Positions 10,347-19,793 are shown, counted from the first letter of the stretch. The stretch is DNA of 64,000 nt from JBBIRG01 sp964410965 (GCA_964410965.1 CAYPIY010000002.1:510289-574288); one strand, 5' to 3'. The notes: a model not told the origin generated them from the sequence alone. Numbers and translations are program-made.

Positions 10347-13300
10347 GGCCGAGCAGAAATATATTACAATTACTGTTTATCGGTTGTTTTTCTGCGACCA
10401 TTATTTATTCCCAGAAACTTCCGATCATACGGTATACTACCGATGACGGCCTTCCGCCATATATTATCGAAGGAATGATTCAGGATCATCTCGGGAATAT
10501 GTGGTTTACAACCCAGGGAGGACTGGTCCGGTACAACGGAAAACAATTCAGGCACTTTACGATGGATCAGGGACTGGGATATGATTTCTGCAGGCCGATC
10601 GTTGAAGACGAGGATCAAAATCTATGGGTAGGAACGCTGGGGGGCGGGCTGACTAAAATTTTCAGAAACGATGTCGGTGAATATGAGTTCAGCGTCATGA
10701 ATGCTTCTGACGGACTGATCGATAATTCGGTCTTGTCTCTTGCAATAGATTCAACCAGGTCTCTATGGGCCGGAACAAAGGCGGGAGTATGCCGTTTTCC
10801 GCTGAAGTCTCCGGGCGACTCCGGAACGTGGCGCCGGTTTTTGCCAGGCGTAACCGTGAACCACATCTTTATTGACAGCAGGCAGGCGGTTTGGTGCGGG
10901 GATGTCCGTGGTTATCTGTATCGCTATATGAATAACCGTTGGGATACGATCAGAGTATTCAGTGAATTTTCATCGGGAGTATCCGCGATGATTGAAATAA
11001 AACCGGGAGAATACCATGTCGGGTCTTTCAATCATGGCGCAAGAAAACTGATTGCCGGAAATCAAAGATATGAGATTGATTCCAGTACGGCAGGACCCGT
11101 TCTGTTAAGCAGGCGTATATTCGGCATGATCAGGGATAATCAGGGCCGGATTTTAGTCGCGAGCCGCGGTGAAGGACTGATCATGACCGGGGGCGGAGAT
11201 GTCCGCAGGATCACGGCCGCAAACGGACTTCCGGAAGACCAGATTGCCTGCGTTTATGAGGACAGGCAAAATAACGTCTGGATCGGAATGATGAACGGAA
11301 ATCTGTGCAAATGGCCCATGTTTGAAGTCCTGCATTTTGATGAACAATCGGGTCTGCCCGGAAGCAACGTTTTGTCGGTTTTACAGGACCATTCAGGACA
11401 GATAAGGGTGATTACGCATGAAACAGGATTTGCCATATACAACGGTAAATCCTGGAATTATTTTGACAAGAAAAACGGATTACCGACGAACAGCCTCTAT
11501 ACGATGTTTGAAGATTCCCGGGGGCGTTTCTGGATAAGCACTTTCGGAATGGGACTTGTGATACAGGATGGAGAGAGGTTTACGCGCTTTCATCCTGAAA
11601 ATTATTTACTAAACGATGTGCTTTGTATTTTTGAAGATTCAGAAGGCAATATGTGGTTTGGCACGGATGTGGACGGGGTGGTCCGGTATAACCGGCAAGG
11701 CCGTCTGGATGTGTTCAATATGGATCATGGATTGGCCGGTCAGCGCGTTTTATCGGTTTATGAGGATTCAGAAGGAAAACTGTGGCTGGGATGCGCCCAG
11801 CCGAGCCGGATGAAGGAGGCTGGCGGAATAAGTTACATAGAATCCCGCGACAAAAGCTCAGAGAGACCCGTCATTCGCGATTTTAACAAACACTCAGGAC
11901 TAAAAAGCCGTTACGTTTGCTCAATACGTGAATCGAAAGACAAAAGCCTGTGGATAGCGACCCGTTATCACGGACTGGCAAGGTACTGCGGCGATTCGCT
12001 CCGGTATTATACAGTGAATGAAGGATTGCCGTCCAATAGCATCTCCGCTATCGCGGAAGACCTGCAGCGACGGATATGGATCGGTACCCTTAAAGGATTA
12101 GCCATACTTGAAGGAGAATCCATAACGCCGATAACCCGGGATCATGGGCTGTTCAGCGAAACGGTGAATGAGAACGCAATGATCTGTGACCACAACGGGA
12201 TATTGTGGTTTGGCGTTCCCGGCGGTTTAACATACTATAAGTTTTCATCGCTATCCGCAGAAAAGCGCGGTCCCTCATTGTACATCGAGCACATTCGAAA
12301 TAATGACCGATTGATATCATTGTCCCGTCTTACCGGACTCAGGCACGACCAGAATAATTTATCGGTGGAGGTTACCGGAATTGATTTCAGGTTTAACCGC
12401 GGTTTGGAATACCGTTGTTTCCTGGAAGGTTTCGATAAGGAGTGGCAAAAGTGGACGGGGCGTGACTATTTCACTTATACGAACCTTGATCCCGGAGAAT
12501 ACACGATAAACGTTCAGGTAAGGAATACGGATAACGGGATCAGTGACATTGTTCGACGGAAGGTAACCATCCGTCCGGCTTTCTGGCAGGAGTGGTGGTT
12601 CAGAATTCTGATGCTGTTGCTGCTGATCTCGCTTATTCCAACGGCTTATAAGGCGGGCTCCGGGCTGAGGAACCGCTGGGTGATTTGGTACAGAAAACGG
12701 CATGTTTCGCATTATAAAATTGTATCAGTAATCGGCGAGGGAGCCATGGGCATAGTTTACAGGGCGAGGGACCGGATCGGTAAAAAAGAAGTCGCCCTGA
12801 AAGTAATGAACCCGAAAGTTCTTTCGGATGAGGACAATAAAATACGTTTTGAGCGCGAGTCCCGCATAATGTCCTCCCTCGATCATCCGAATGTCATAAA
12901 AGTGTATTCAACAGGAAACTGGCTTGGTACCGCTTATATCGCCATGGAAATGCTGAACGGAGGAAACCTGACCCGCTTATTAAAATTACAGCCGGACAGG
13001 CGCATTCAGGTTCTTCCGGAATTGTTTCTGTGTGTTGCCGATGGGCTGAGCTACATTCATCAAAAGGGAATCATTCACCGCGACCTGAAAAGCGACAATA
13101 TCATGATGGACGATCGTGGGGTTCCTAAAATCATGGATTTCGGGTTATCGAAATCAGCGGTCATGGCGACATTCACGAAGACCGGCGCGGCAATGGGTAC
13201 GCTGGGCTATGTATCCCCGGAACAGATCACGGGATCGCGGACGGATCCACGGTCAGACATTTTTTCGTTTGGCGTGATCATGTATGAGATGGTTACCGGA

Positions 13301-13501
13301 CGTCTTCCATTCAAGGGCGATAATGAGATCGCACTGATCCATTCCATTTTTACGGATGATCCCGAACCGCCGCGTTCAATTAATCCGGATTGTCCTGCCG
13401 GTCTAGAATCTTTGATTATGCGTTGCCTTAAAAGGGATCCTGAGCTTCGCTACAGTGATGCCGGTGAAATTGTACGGGAAATTCAGTCTCTTAAAAATTA
13501 A
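10343..13501 (+). CDS. Transmembrane beta-propeller sensor fused to Ser/Thr protein kinase
   Basis: 1052 residues: signal sequence (about 1-23), Reg_prop blades (about 30-640; repeats of the type DHLGNMWFTTQGGLVRYNG), a Y_Y_Y domain (about 665-740), one membrane helix (about 752-770) and a complete Hanks-type kinase domain from about 788 to the end. The kinase keeps the Gly loop GEGAMGIVY, the Lys in ALKVM, catalytic loop HRDLKSDN, DFGLSKS, an activation segment ending in SPEQ, and DIFSFGV. Usually this ectodomain is coupled to a histidine kinase; here it drives a Ser/Thr kinase placed C-terminal to the membrane helix, the reverse order of PknB-type receptors. It starts at GTG 10343, overlapping the methyltransferase stop. 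Confidence 0.92.
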   Translation: MRPSRNILQLLFIGCFSATIIYSQKLPIIRYTTDDGLPPYIIEGMIQDHLGNMWFTTQGGLVRYNGKQFRHFTMDQGLGYDFCRPIVEDEDQNLWVGTLGGGLTKIFRNDVGEYEFSVMNASDGLIDNSVLSLAIDSTRSLWAGTKAGVCRFPLKSPGDSGTWRRFLPGVTVNHIFIDSRQAVWCGDVRGYLYRYMNNRWDTIRVFSEFSSGVSAMIEIKPGEYHVGSFNHGARKLIAGNQRYEIDSSTAGPVLLSRRIFGMIRDNQGRILVASRGEGLIMTGGGDVRRITAANGLPEDQIACVYEDRQNNVWIGMMNGNLCKWPMFEVLHFDEQSGLPGSNVLSVLQDHSGQIRVITHETGFAIYNGKSWNYFDKKNGLPTNSLYTMFEDSRGRFWISTFGMGLVIQDGERFTRFHPENYLLNDVLCIFEDSEGNMWFGTDVDGVVRYNRQGRLDVFNMDHGLAGQRVLSVYEDSEGKLWLGCAQPSRMKEAGGISYIESRDKSSERPVIRDFNKHSGLKSRYVCSIRESKDKSLWIATRYHGLARYCGDSLRYYTVNEGLPSNSISAIAEDLQRRIWIGTLKGLAILEGESITPITRDHGLFSETVNENAMICDHNGILWFGVPGGLTYYKFSSLSAEKRGPSLYIEHIRNNDRLISLSRLTGLRHDQNNLSVEVTGIDFRFNRGLEYRCFLEGFDKEWQKWTGRDYFTYTNLDPGEYTINVQVRNTDNGISDIVRRKVTIRPAFWQEWWFRILMLLLLISLIPTAYKAGSGLRNRWVIWYRKRHVSHYKIVSVIGEGAMGIVYRARDRIGKKEVALKVMNPKVLSDEDNKIRFERESRIMSSLDHPNVIKVYSTGNWLGTAYIAMEMLNGGNLTRLLKLQPDRRIQVLPELFLCVADGLSYIHQKGIIHRDLKSDNIMMDDRGVPKIMDFGLSKSAVMATFTKTGAAMGTLGYVSPEQITGSRTDPRSDIFSFGVIMYEMVTGRLPFKGDNEIALIHSIFTDDPEPPRSINPDCPAGLESLIMRCLKRDPELRYSDAGEIVREIQSLKN

Positions 13502-13511
13502 AACCGTCCGA

Positions 13512-13748
13512 TCATACAGACGATCCGGCATCCATGTTGCCGGAAAGAGATTTCAATCCAACAGCCAGCGAAAACGCCTCATTCAATGCTTCTTTCGGGC
13601 TGGTGATTCCGACCTCTATGCTGTAAGGGTGTGACCCGGTGTTCTTTCTTTTTCGGCGGATCTCAATAATGTTTCGCCGATCCGGTTCGCATACCGGTTC
13701 AAATCCCGGTTGACGTTCCGGAGATTTGCATGCAGAGCCTCTCCGCAT
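13512..13748 (-). CDS. Small hypothetical protein in the Cache-PAS-CBS-NTase operon
   Basis: 78 residues, not recognised. Support comes from position: its ATG overlaps the stop of the preceding 967-residue gene (TAATG), as in a translationally coupled operon, and it fills the gap up to the convergent kinase gene. The N-terminal half is Arg/Pro rich with two Cys, and the C-terminal half could form helices (KEALNEAFSLAVGLKSL). No signal peptide or membrane segment is seen. It may be a chance frame. Confidence 0.42.
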   Translation of the reverse strand: MRRGSACKSPERQPGFEPVCEPDRRNIIEIRRKRKNTGSHPYSIEVGITSPKEALNEAFSLAVGLKSLSGNMDAGSSV

Positions 13749-16651
13749 TATTTCGGGATGCTGAAATCCCTGCTTAATGCGGACTGAAACAGCGTGATCC
13801 GGTTGAACGCAGAAATAAGAGTATCGGTTTCAATGCCGGAAAGATCCTGCAGGCTGATATATGGGGATAAGGGTAGGTTTGCCTCTGCAGAATGCGCCTG
13901 CTGCCGGAGCTGGAGCCCCATGAGGAATTCGTATACATCCCGCCATTCCTTGTAGATGGCCGGCGTGAATACGTTCTCATCAAGAAGCTGTTTCATTCTT
14001 GAAAGTGTGTTGGCGTCTTCAGTTTTTCTCGACATTGCGTACAGGCGTATCATGTGGACAATGACACGGATCGGGCTCTTGATGTTTATGCCGCTTTCGA
14101 TACCGGCATCGGTGTCGGTCTGGATTTTATTGAACAATCCGATGGGGATTTTGTAATTCATGCATGCCATCGCAAGATGGCTGTAGAAAGCCGGGTGACC
14201 GGTTAACGTCTCATAAATGGACTCTTTCAATTCCCGGACTATTTCCCTGTTGCCCGAAACACAGCGGAGATCGAAAAAAGTACTGATATCCAGGATGGCC
14301 TGCGGTTCGGGTATGTGGATCCAGTTGCTGAAATAATCCTTCCATACCGGCAGAGGCTGGCACCATTTTTCGTTGCCGGCCATGATTCCGCCCTTACAAA
14401 GGTGGTATCCGGTTTCGTCCAGAAGGCGATTCAGCCTGGAGCCGAATTTGAGAAAATAGTTACTTATAAAACCGGAAGAGTCCTGATCGACGGGCAAATA
14501 GATCAAGGCGTTATCCTGGTCGGTCATCAGCGTCTGTTCGGAGCGGCCTTCGCTTCCCAGCGCGATCAGTGCGAAGGGTGCGGGAGGTTCGCCCATCTCG
14601 CGGATCAGCAGGGATATAATTTCTTCCGTGACGCGATCGGCGAAACCCGAGTACAGCGATGTGATGTCGCTAATGCGCGCCCTGTTCTTGGCCATCAGCA
14701 TGACCAGTTTCCTGACGCGTTCATGGGCGCGCCGGATTCCTGCAACTGGAGTTCCATCCGGTATGATGTCCCGTACGGTGCGGAGGGAAAGAAAAAGCAA
14801 TCCGGCAAGGTCGTTTGCAGTGATCATACCCGTTAAGTTTCCGGCCCGGTCCCTGACCGCCAGATGGCTGGTTTGATGCTGCGTCATAAGACTCATCGCT
14901 TCCGTCAGGGAAGATTCGATATCGATGGAAATCACAGGCGCACGCATGATTTCAAAAACCGGCTGTTCGGGATTCAGGAACCGGCGGGACAGCACATCCC
15001 TGAATAATGAATCCGTTACGATTCCGATGCATTCGCCTGACGCCGCCGTAACAAGCGCTACGTCTGTTTGCCTGGAAGCGAGGTATGCCGCGGCCTGAGA
15101 AATGTTGATCAGGTATGAACAGGACGCTGCTTCCCTCATAACGGTATGAACCGGCTGATTCCATAGGTCATGCGGCTGCCTGAGAGATGAGATTAAGTCG
15201 TCCCGCCGGGATCCGGCTTCGGAATCCTCAGATATATCGCGGATAATACCCTCCGCGTGAACAGCTCTGCGTTCCAGGTCCCGGTAAACCATCGCGGTGA
15301 CCGAAAGAACACGTACGGTACCGTCATATGCCGTGATGCGGGCCGGATAATTAATGACGCAATTATCCCTGTCCAGCGTCCGCATAAACCGCTTGCGGTC
15401 TGCGGGATCGGTGATCAGGTCCAGGATGGTATGCCGCAGGAGTTCTTCCCGGTTTTTAAATCCCAGCAGACGAATGGTGGTTTCGTTGGCATCGGTGAAT
15501 TGTCCGCGACGGCCGGGATTCGACCGGAAAAATCCGATCCCGAACGATTCGGAAAGATTGAGCCAGTTTTCGCGCACGGGTGCGGTATGGAACGCCGGTT
15601 CAGACGACACGTCCTTGACCATCGCGATCAGGCCTTTCTGCGAAGGAAGGGAGATTTTGGAAAGATTCAGCACCGCATCAAAAACACGTTCGTCCGGTGT
15701 GACCAGCCGGGTTTCCAGATTGAGATACAGCGATTCACTGTTCGCCCAACGTGCAATTCTTTCCGCATCCTGGCCGAGACCGGGATCGATCAGTTCATGC
15801 AGGTCTCCGCTGACCGGATCGCCCTGCGAAAGGCCGGTCATCGTCCTTATGGCGGGGTTGCTGTAGACGCATTTCCCGTCAAGCATCATGAAGGCGCCGT
15901 CTGTGGAGGCCTCAACCAGCGACCGGTATTTTTCGCGGGATTCTTTCAGCAGCTGTTCCGCTTCGAACCTCCTGATCTCGGTCCGGAGGCTCTGGCGGGC
16001 GATGTACACCAGAAGAACCGTGATGATGAGGCTTATGCCCAGCAGCGTAAAGACCAGTTTCTGCCGGATACCGGAAATTTCGCTGCGGATATCCTCAATA
16101 TACACACCCGTTCCGATTATCCAGTTCCAGGGCCTGAAAATCTTTACAAAGGAAATTTTAGGGACAATGACGGAACTGTCATCCATCCATTGCCACTGGT
16201 AATCCACATATCCTTCGCCATGATCCCTGACCGAGTCAACGCTAACGACAAAAAGCTTTTTACCCGTCGGATCGGTGAATGAGGAAAGGTCTTTTCCGTT
16301 CAGGTCGCTCCGGTAAGGATGAGATATCATCACCGGTTGCGTATCCGTAATCCAGAAATAATCTTTGTTATCGATTCCGTATCTCAGATGGCTGATGCGC
16401 CGAATTGCCCTTTCCCGGGCCTCTTCACGGGTCAGAAGCCCTTCCACCGCATCTTTTTCATACCGCTCAGCCATGCTGACCGCGGAATTGACCAGTTCGC
16501 GGATCAGTTCTTTTTTCCCGTTCAGCAGATGATGCTCGAAATAGGGAACGATGAAACCGAAAATCAGAATCACAAAGAGTCCTACGGCCATCAGGGCCGG
16601 GAGGACGATGTGCAGGAAAAACTGTTTGCGGTTGAATGAAGGACGGTTCAT
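13748..16651 (-). CDS. Cache-PAS-PAS-CBS-DUF294 nucleotidyltransferase-like sensor protein
   Basis: 967 residues. Two membrane helices (about 13-33 and 207-228) enclose a periplasmic single-Cache domain containing DYFWITDTQPVMISHPY. Two PAS regions (about 240-350 and 365-480), a CBS pair (about 500-630), a GlnD-like nucleotidyltransferase domain of the DUF294 type with GSEGRSEQTLMTDQDNALIY (about 690-710), and a helical DUF294_C region to the end follow. DUF294/CBS proteins are known as cytoplasmic putative regulators; here the module is joined to an extracytoplasmic ligand sensor. The stop of the upstream phosphoesterase gene overlaps its ATG (ATGA), so the two are co-translated. The nucleotidyl acceptor is unknown. 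Confidence 0.88.
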   Translation of the reverse strand: MNRPSFNRKQFFLHIVLPALMAVGLFVILIFGFIVPYFEHHLLNGKKELIRELVNSAVSMAERYEKDAVEGLLTREEARERAIRRISHLRYGIDNKDYFWITDTQPVMISHPYRSDLNGKDLSSFTDPTGKKLFVVSVDSVRDHGEGYVDYQWQWMDDSSVIVPKISFVKIFRPWNWIIGTGVYIEDIRSEISGIRQKLVFTLLGISLIITVLLVYIARQSLRTEIRRFEAEQLLKESREKYRSLVEASTDGAFMMLDGKCVYSNPAIRTMTGLSQGDPVSGDLHELIDPGLGQDAERIARWANSESLYLNLETRLVTPDERVFDAVLNLSKISLPSQKGLIAMVKDVSSEPAFHTAPVRENWLNLSESFGIGFFRSNPGRRGQFTDANETTIRLLGFKNREELLRHTILDLITDPADRKRFMRTLDRDNCVINYPARITAYDGTVRVLSVTAMVYRDLERRAVHAEGIIRDISEDSEAGSRRDDLISSLRQPHDLWNQPVHTVMREAASCSYLINISQAAAYLASRQTDVALVTAASGECIGIVTDSLFRDVLSRRFLNPEQPVFEIMRAPVISIDIESSLTEAMSLMTQHQTSHLAVRDRAGNLTGMITANDLAGLLFLSLRTVRDIIPDGTPVAGIRRAHERVRKLVMLMAKNRARISDITSLYSGFADRVTEEIISLLIREMGEPPAPFALIALGSEGRSEQTLMTDQDNALIYLPVDQDSSGFISNYFLKFGSRLNRLLDETGYHLCKGGIMAGNEKWCQPLPVWKDYFSNWIHIPEPQAILDISTFFDLRCVSGNREIVRELKESIYETLTGHPAFYSHLAMACMNYKIPIGLFNKIQTDTDAGIESGINIKSPIRVIVHMIRLYAMSRKTEDANTLSRMKQLLDENVFTPAIYKEWRDVYEFLMGLQLRQQAHSAEANLPLSPYISLQDLSGIETDTLISAFNRITLFQSALSRDFSIPK

Positions 16652-17427
16652 GTGAATCGCTCAAACCATTTTCTTTTTGACCGTACGGGAAAGATTTCCA
16701 GGGTCATGGCCCTGGTGTCGAGAAGTGAAAAGCCGTCATAGCCGGAACCGGAGGCCGTGCACGGTACGATGTAATGCGCCAAATCCGCGGGTATTTTGTG
16801 CAATCCGAATGAGCGGAAACGGTAACTGCCCGGGGTTGCGATTTCTGCCCCGGCCGGATGAAAATGCCCTGAAAAGCCCGTCTGGCAATGATGTTCTGCC
16901 ATGAATCCGAATTGTGCCTTAAAATCAGGGACTCCGCGGGGGCGCCATACCGCTGATCCGGATATATCGGGCACGACTGAGTGGCTGAACATGAACCGGA
17001 CGCCTTCCGTTTCGAGAATGACAAAATCCGGAAGTCCCCGGATGTACTCTGTTTCTTTTTTCCCGATTCTTGAGGGAAGATCGTGGTCTTCATACAGCCA
17101 GATTTTATCCTGTCCGGCTTTTTTACGTTCGTCGAAATCCATATCATACCATGTTCCGGGAAAGTCATACAGTCCCTTTCGCTTCGGAACCATCCGGGCG
17201 TTGAATAAATCGTGATTTCCCGGAATCGAATATTTGCAATTGTCACGGATCACCGCAATACACCCGGATGCGTCACGGGCAGACAGGTACTGATAATGCC
17301 TGACATCGAAGCCGGTAATGTCGCCGAGACAGATCAAATCATCGCACTGAAGCCTTTCCAGTTTCCGGACCGTTTCTTTCAGCCGGAGATAATCTTCATG
17401 TATATCGGTGATGATTCCGATTTTCAT
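16648..17427 (-). CDS. Calcineurin-like metallophosphoesterase
   Basis: 259 residues from the start MKIGIITDIHEDY at 17427; the frame is open to 17472 but the extra residues carry no family signal. Metal-binding motifs in order are DIHED, CLGDITGFD, PGNHD, a His in FSHSVV, and GHFHP, all of the calcineurin-like phosphoesterase family (phosphodiesterases and protein phosphatases). No signal peptide, so it is cytoplasmic. It is first in an operon with the Cache-PAS-CBS-nucleotidyltransferase protein, sharing an ATGA overlap. A phosphodiesterase next to a nucleotidyltransferase suggests opposing steps on one substrate, but this is only a guess. Confidence 0.88.
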   Translation of the reverse strand: MKIGIITDIHEDYLRLKETVRKLERLQCDDLICLGDITGFDVRHYQYLSARDASGCIAVIRDNCKYSIPGNHDLFNARMVPKRKGLYDFPGTWYDMDFDERKKAGQDKIWLYEDHDLPSRIGKKETEYIRGLPDFVILETEGVRFMFSHSVVPDISGSAVWRPRGVPDFKAQFGFMAEHHCQTGFSGHFHPAGAEIATPGSYRFRSFGLHKIPADLAHYIVPCTASGSGYDGFSLLDTRAMTLEIFPVRSKRKWFERFT

Positions 17428-17721
17428 GACAGATCCCGTCTTGAAAAACCGAGTGTCGCGGTAAATAAACATAAAAAAGTATCCGGCGGGAACGGCACGG
17501 GAAAAGCCTTGAAATCCCGAACAGCGAAAGAATGAGACTTACCGTAATAAAAACCCATTATCCTCCCCTGTGGAAAAAAAGATATTTAAAGCGACATAAA
17601 GCAGAAAACGTTCTTTTCACGAAACAATCTTTCTTTTGGTGGCCGGACCGGCATCGGTTATCCGTTTATCAAGGTTATAAATCAAGATAATTTTATTTAT
17701 GATTAAATTCAAAAATTATTA

Positions 17722-17750
17722 TTGACAACGCTATGCTGCAGGAAGATTAT
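17722..17750 (+). promoter_or_regulatory. Distal sigma70-like promoter of the symporter operon
   Basis: TTGACA at 17722-17727, a 17-bp spacer, and GATTAT at 17745-17750 (4 of 6 matches to TATAAT). It lies about 80 bp upstream of the proximal promoter. Confidence 0.5.
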
Positions 17751-17800
17751 GAATTATAACCAACAGGAGTTGATTTATACTCTCAAAATTAACGAAACAC

Positions 17801-17835
17801 TTGACATTTGTCATAAAACCGATTAACATTTGTCG
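17801..17835 (+). promoter_or_regulatory. Proximal promoter with repeated ACATTTGTC operator-like word
   Basis: TTGACA at 17801-17806, a 17-bp spacer, and TAACAT at 17824-17829. The word ACATTTGTC occurs at 17804-17812 and again at 17826-17834, 22 bp (two helical turns) apart, overlapping both promoter elements. The first copy lies in the inverted repeat TGACATTTGTCA. A dimeric repressor or activator binding both copies would cover the promoter. The expected transcript start is about 50 nt before the DUF485 gene. Confidence 0.55.
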
Positions 17836-17888
17836 CTTTTCGGTTGGTCTGATTTTCACTGAACATTACTTAACTTAAATGGAGTTGC

Positions 17889-18131
17889 ATGAATATGCAA
17901 GAAGGACAAGTACAAATGAAGCACAATTACCGTTACCGGCTGATTGTGGGTTTTCTGTTCTTTTTTATTTTTTTCGTTTATTACATGGGCGTAGCCGTTC
18001 TGAATACGCCTGAATTCAAAGACATCGCCGCCGTCATGGTCGCCGGAATGCCGCTGGGTTTGTTCCTGACGCTGTTGGTTTTTCCCGTGTCCTGGGTACT
18101 CGTAGTTCTTTACTTTATTTTCTGGAGATAA
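17889..18131 (+). CDS. DUF485 small membrane subunit of solute:sodium symporter
   Basis: 80 residues with two hydrophobic helices (about 19-38 and 47-75) and the DUF485 pattern. Genes of this family almost always precede an ActP-type symporter, as here, with a 3-bp gap. The ATG at 17889 has GGAG only 4 nt upstream; the second ATG at 17895 would have a better spacing of 10, so the first two residues are uncertain. Likely an accessory or assembly subunit of the symporter. Confidence 0.9.
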   Translation: MNMQEGQVQMKHNYRYRLIVGFLFFFIFFVYYMGVAVLNTPEFKDIAAVMVAGMPLGLFLTLLVFPVSWVLVVLYFIFWR

Positions 18132-18134
18132 GCC

Positions 18135-19754
18135 ATGATAGATCATCCCCTGGTTTTAATATTTATCATTTTTTTTGTGATCGTCACAATCGTTGTAACG
18201 TATTTAAGTCAAAAATCGACTAAATCGACCAGTGATTTTTATGTCGCAGGCAAAAAATCTCCCTGGTTCATGACCGGAGTGGCCATGATAGGAAGTTACT
18301 TGTCAGCGGCGAGTTTTCTCGGTGTTGCGGGAGATATCGCGATTAAAGGCGTTGACCGGATCTGGCTGGCGGTCGGATTTTTCGGAGGGTACATGGCGGT
18401 ACTGATGCTGATCGCCGCGCCTTTGCGGAATGTCGGCCGCTACACCGTTGCCGACGCCATACACGCCCGTTTTCCAGACCGGCTGATCAAGCTGATCGTC
18501 ATGATCACTACCCTGGTGATCTCCACGTTTTACCTGATCCCTCAGATGCTGAGCGCCGGCCTGCTGTTTGAGCTCCTACTGGGCTGGGATTTTCTTCTCG
18601 TCACGATCGGCGTCGGTATCCTGATGTGCCTGTATATCGTCTTCGGAGGAATGAAGGCGACATTGTACAATCAGGTCATTCAGGCCGCATTTTTATTTTT
18701 CGCGATGGTGTTTATTGTCGTGCTCGGCATTATCGTGTATTTTGACGCCAGCATAGTGAAACTGTTCGAATCAGCCGCGGGGATTGTTCCGCCAAATGTG
18801 GCCTGTCTAAATCCGGATATTATCAAAACCGTATCAGGACATACAAGCGCGCAGGCGATTCAGTCGGTCAGAGCCGCGATGCCCGAAGCGCCAACCGCTA
18901 TGACGATCGGATTGCAAACCCCGTCGGTTCTGGCGCAGATCAGTACTGTGCTCGCGTTGATCTTCGGTACGGCGGGACTGCCGCATATTTTGATCATGTT
19001 TTATACCGTTCCCAGCGCCAAAGCCGCCAAGAAGAGCGTCAATGTCGCGATCGTGGGATTGGGCATCTTTTACCTTTGTTCCATTTTTCTCGGTTTCATT
19101 ACCATGGCTCTGGTCTATCCGCAGCTGGTCGAATGGATGGCTATGGGGAAAGTCGGGATGGCGGTGAATATGGCCGTTGTCAAAGTCAGTGAGGAACTTG
19201 GCGGCCCATGGCTGATGGCGATAGGCACCGCGGGCGCCGTTGCGGCTGTTTTAAGCACCGCCGCGGGACTGATGATTACTTCCGCTTCAACGATCAGTCA
19301 TGATCTTTATAAAAATTACATCAATCCCGATGCGACCGAAAAACAGGAACTGAACATCGCCAAAATCACAACCGTAGTCATGTCCGCCATATCCATAGTG
19401 TTTGCACTAATTTTAAAAACTGAAAATGTCGCATGGTTAGTGACGCTGGCGTTCGGTATCGCCGCGAGCGCGATTTTTCCCGTCATGGTTTCCTGTCTCT
19501 GGTGGAAGAGGTTTACGCGCCAGGCCGCCATCGCAGGCATGATTACCGGTCTCCTTGTGTCGCTTTTCTTTATCATTCTCCTGCTGAGCGGTGTGAAAAC
19601 ATTTATCGGTTTCTCAACCGTCGGCGGACCCGGTATTTTCGGCATTACCATGTCGATCCTGGTGGTCGTGATCGTTTCATATTTAACCAAGGACAAAGGC
19701 AAGGATGTGGAAGGGTTTTTTGCCCTGGCGCATAAAGTGCAGCACGAAGATTAA
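18135..19754 (+). CDS. Sodium:solute symporter, ActP-like
   Basis: 539 residues, about thirteen membrane helices, sodium:solute symporter family. Visible family sequence includes SDFYVAGKKSPWFMTGVAMI with the following SYLSAASFLG near the N-terminus, and ADAIHARFPDR. Together with DUF485 it resembles acetate/short-chain organic acid permeases of the ActP/MctC type; the exact substrate is inferred only by that pairing. The sigma54-dependent activator gene that follows is a likely regulator of organic-acid uptake or metabolism. Confidence 0.92.
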   Translation: MIDHPLVLIFIIFFVIVTIVVTYLSQKSTKSTSDFYVAGKKSPWFMTGVAMIGSYLSAASFLGVAGDIAIKGVDRIWLAVGFFGGYMAVLMLIAAPLRNVGRYTVADAIHARFPDRLIKLIVMITTLVISTFYLIPQMLSAGLLFELLLGWDFLLVTIGVGILMCLYIVFGGMKATLYNQVIQAAFLFFAMVFIVVLGIIVYFDASIVKLFESAAGIVPPNVACLNPDIIKTVSGHTSAQAIQSVRAAMPEAPTAMTIGLQTPSVLAQISTVLALIFGTAGLPHILIMFYTVPSAKAAKKSVNVAIVGLGIFYLCSIFLGFITMALVYPQLVEWMAMGKVGMAVNMAVVKVSEELGGPWLMAIGTAGAVAAVLSTAAGLMITSASTISHDLYKNYINPDATEKQELNIAKITTVVMSAISIVFALILKTENVAWLVTLAFGIAASAIFPVMVSCLWWKRFTRQAAIAGMITGLLVSLFFIILLLSGVKTFIGFSTVGGPGIFGITMSILVVVIVSYLTKDKGKDVEGFFALAHKVQHED

Positions 19755-19793
19755 CCGGATTGGATTTATTTCAAACTTTAAAATAAACCTGCA

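Larger units (their letters stand above)
17428..17888. other. Intergenic region upstream of the symporter operon
   Basis: About 460 bp without a gene between divergent genes. The half next to the symporter operon is AT rich and holds two sigma70-like promoters annotated separately, with a repeated ACATTTGTC word. I found no sigma54 -24/-12 element and no RNA gene here. Confidence 0.7.

Noticed and set aside
15257..16282. 341-codon open frame on the plus strand
   Set aside because: Antisense shadow of the Cache-PAS-CBS-nucleotidyltransferase gene; low-complexity translation with no family features.
17428..17888. Sigma54 promoter before the DUF485/symporter operon
   Set aside because: No GG-N10-GC pair with adequate flanking matches to TGGCAC/TTGC was found, in spite of the neighbouring sigma54 activator gene.
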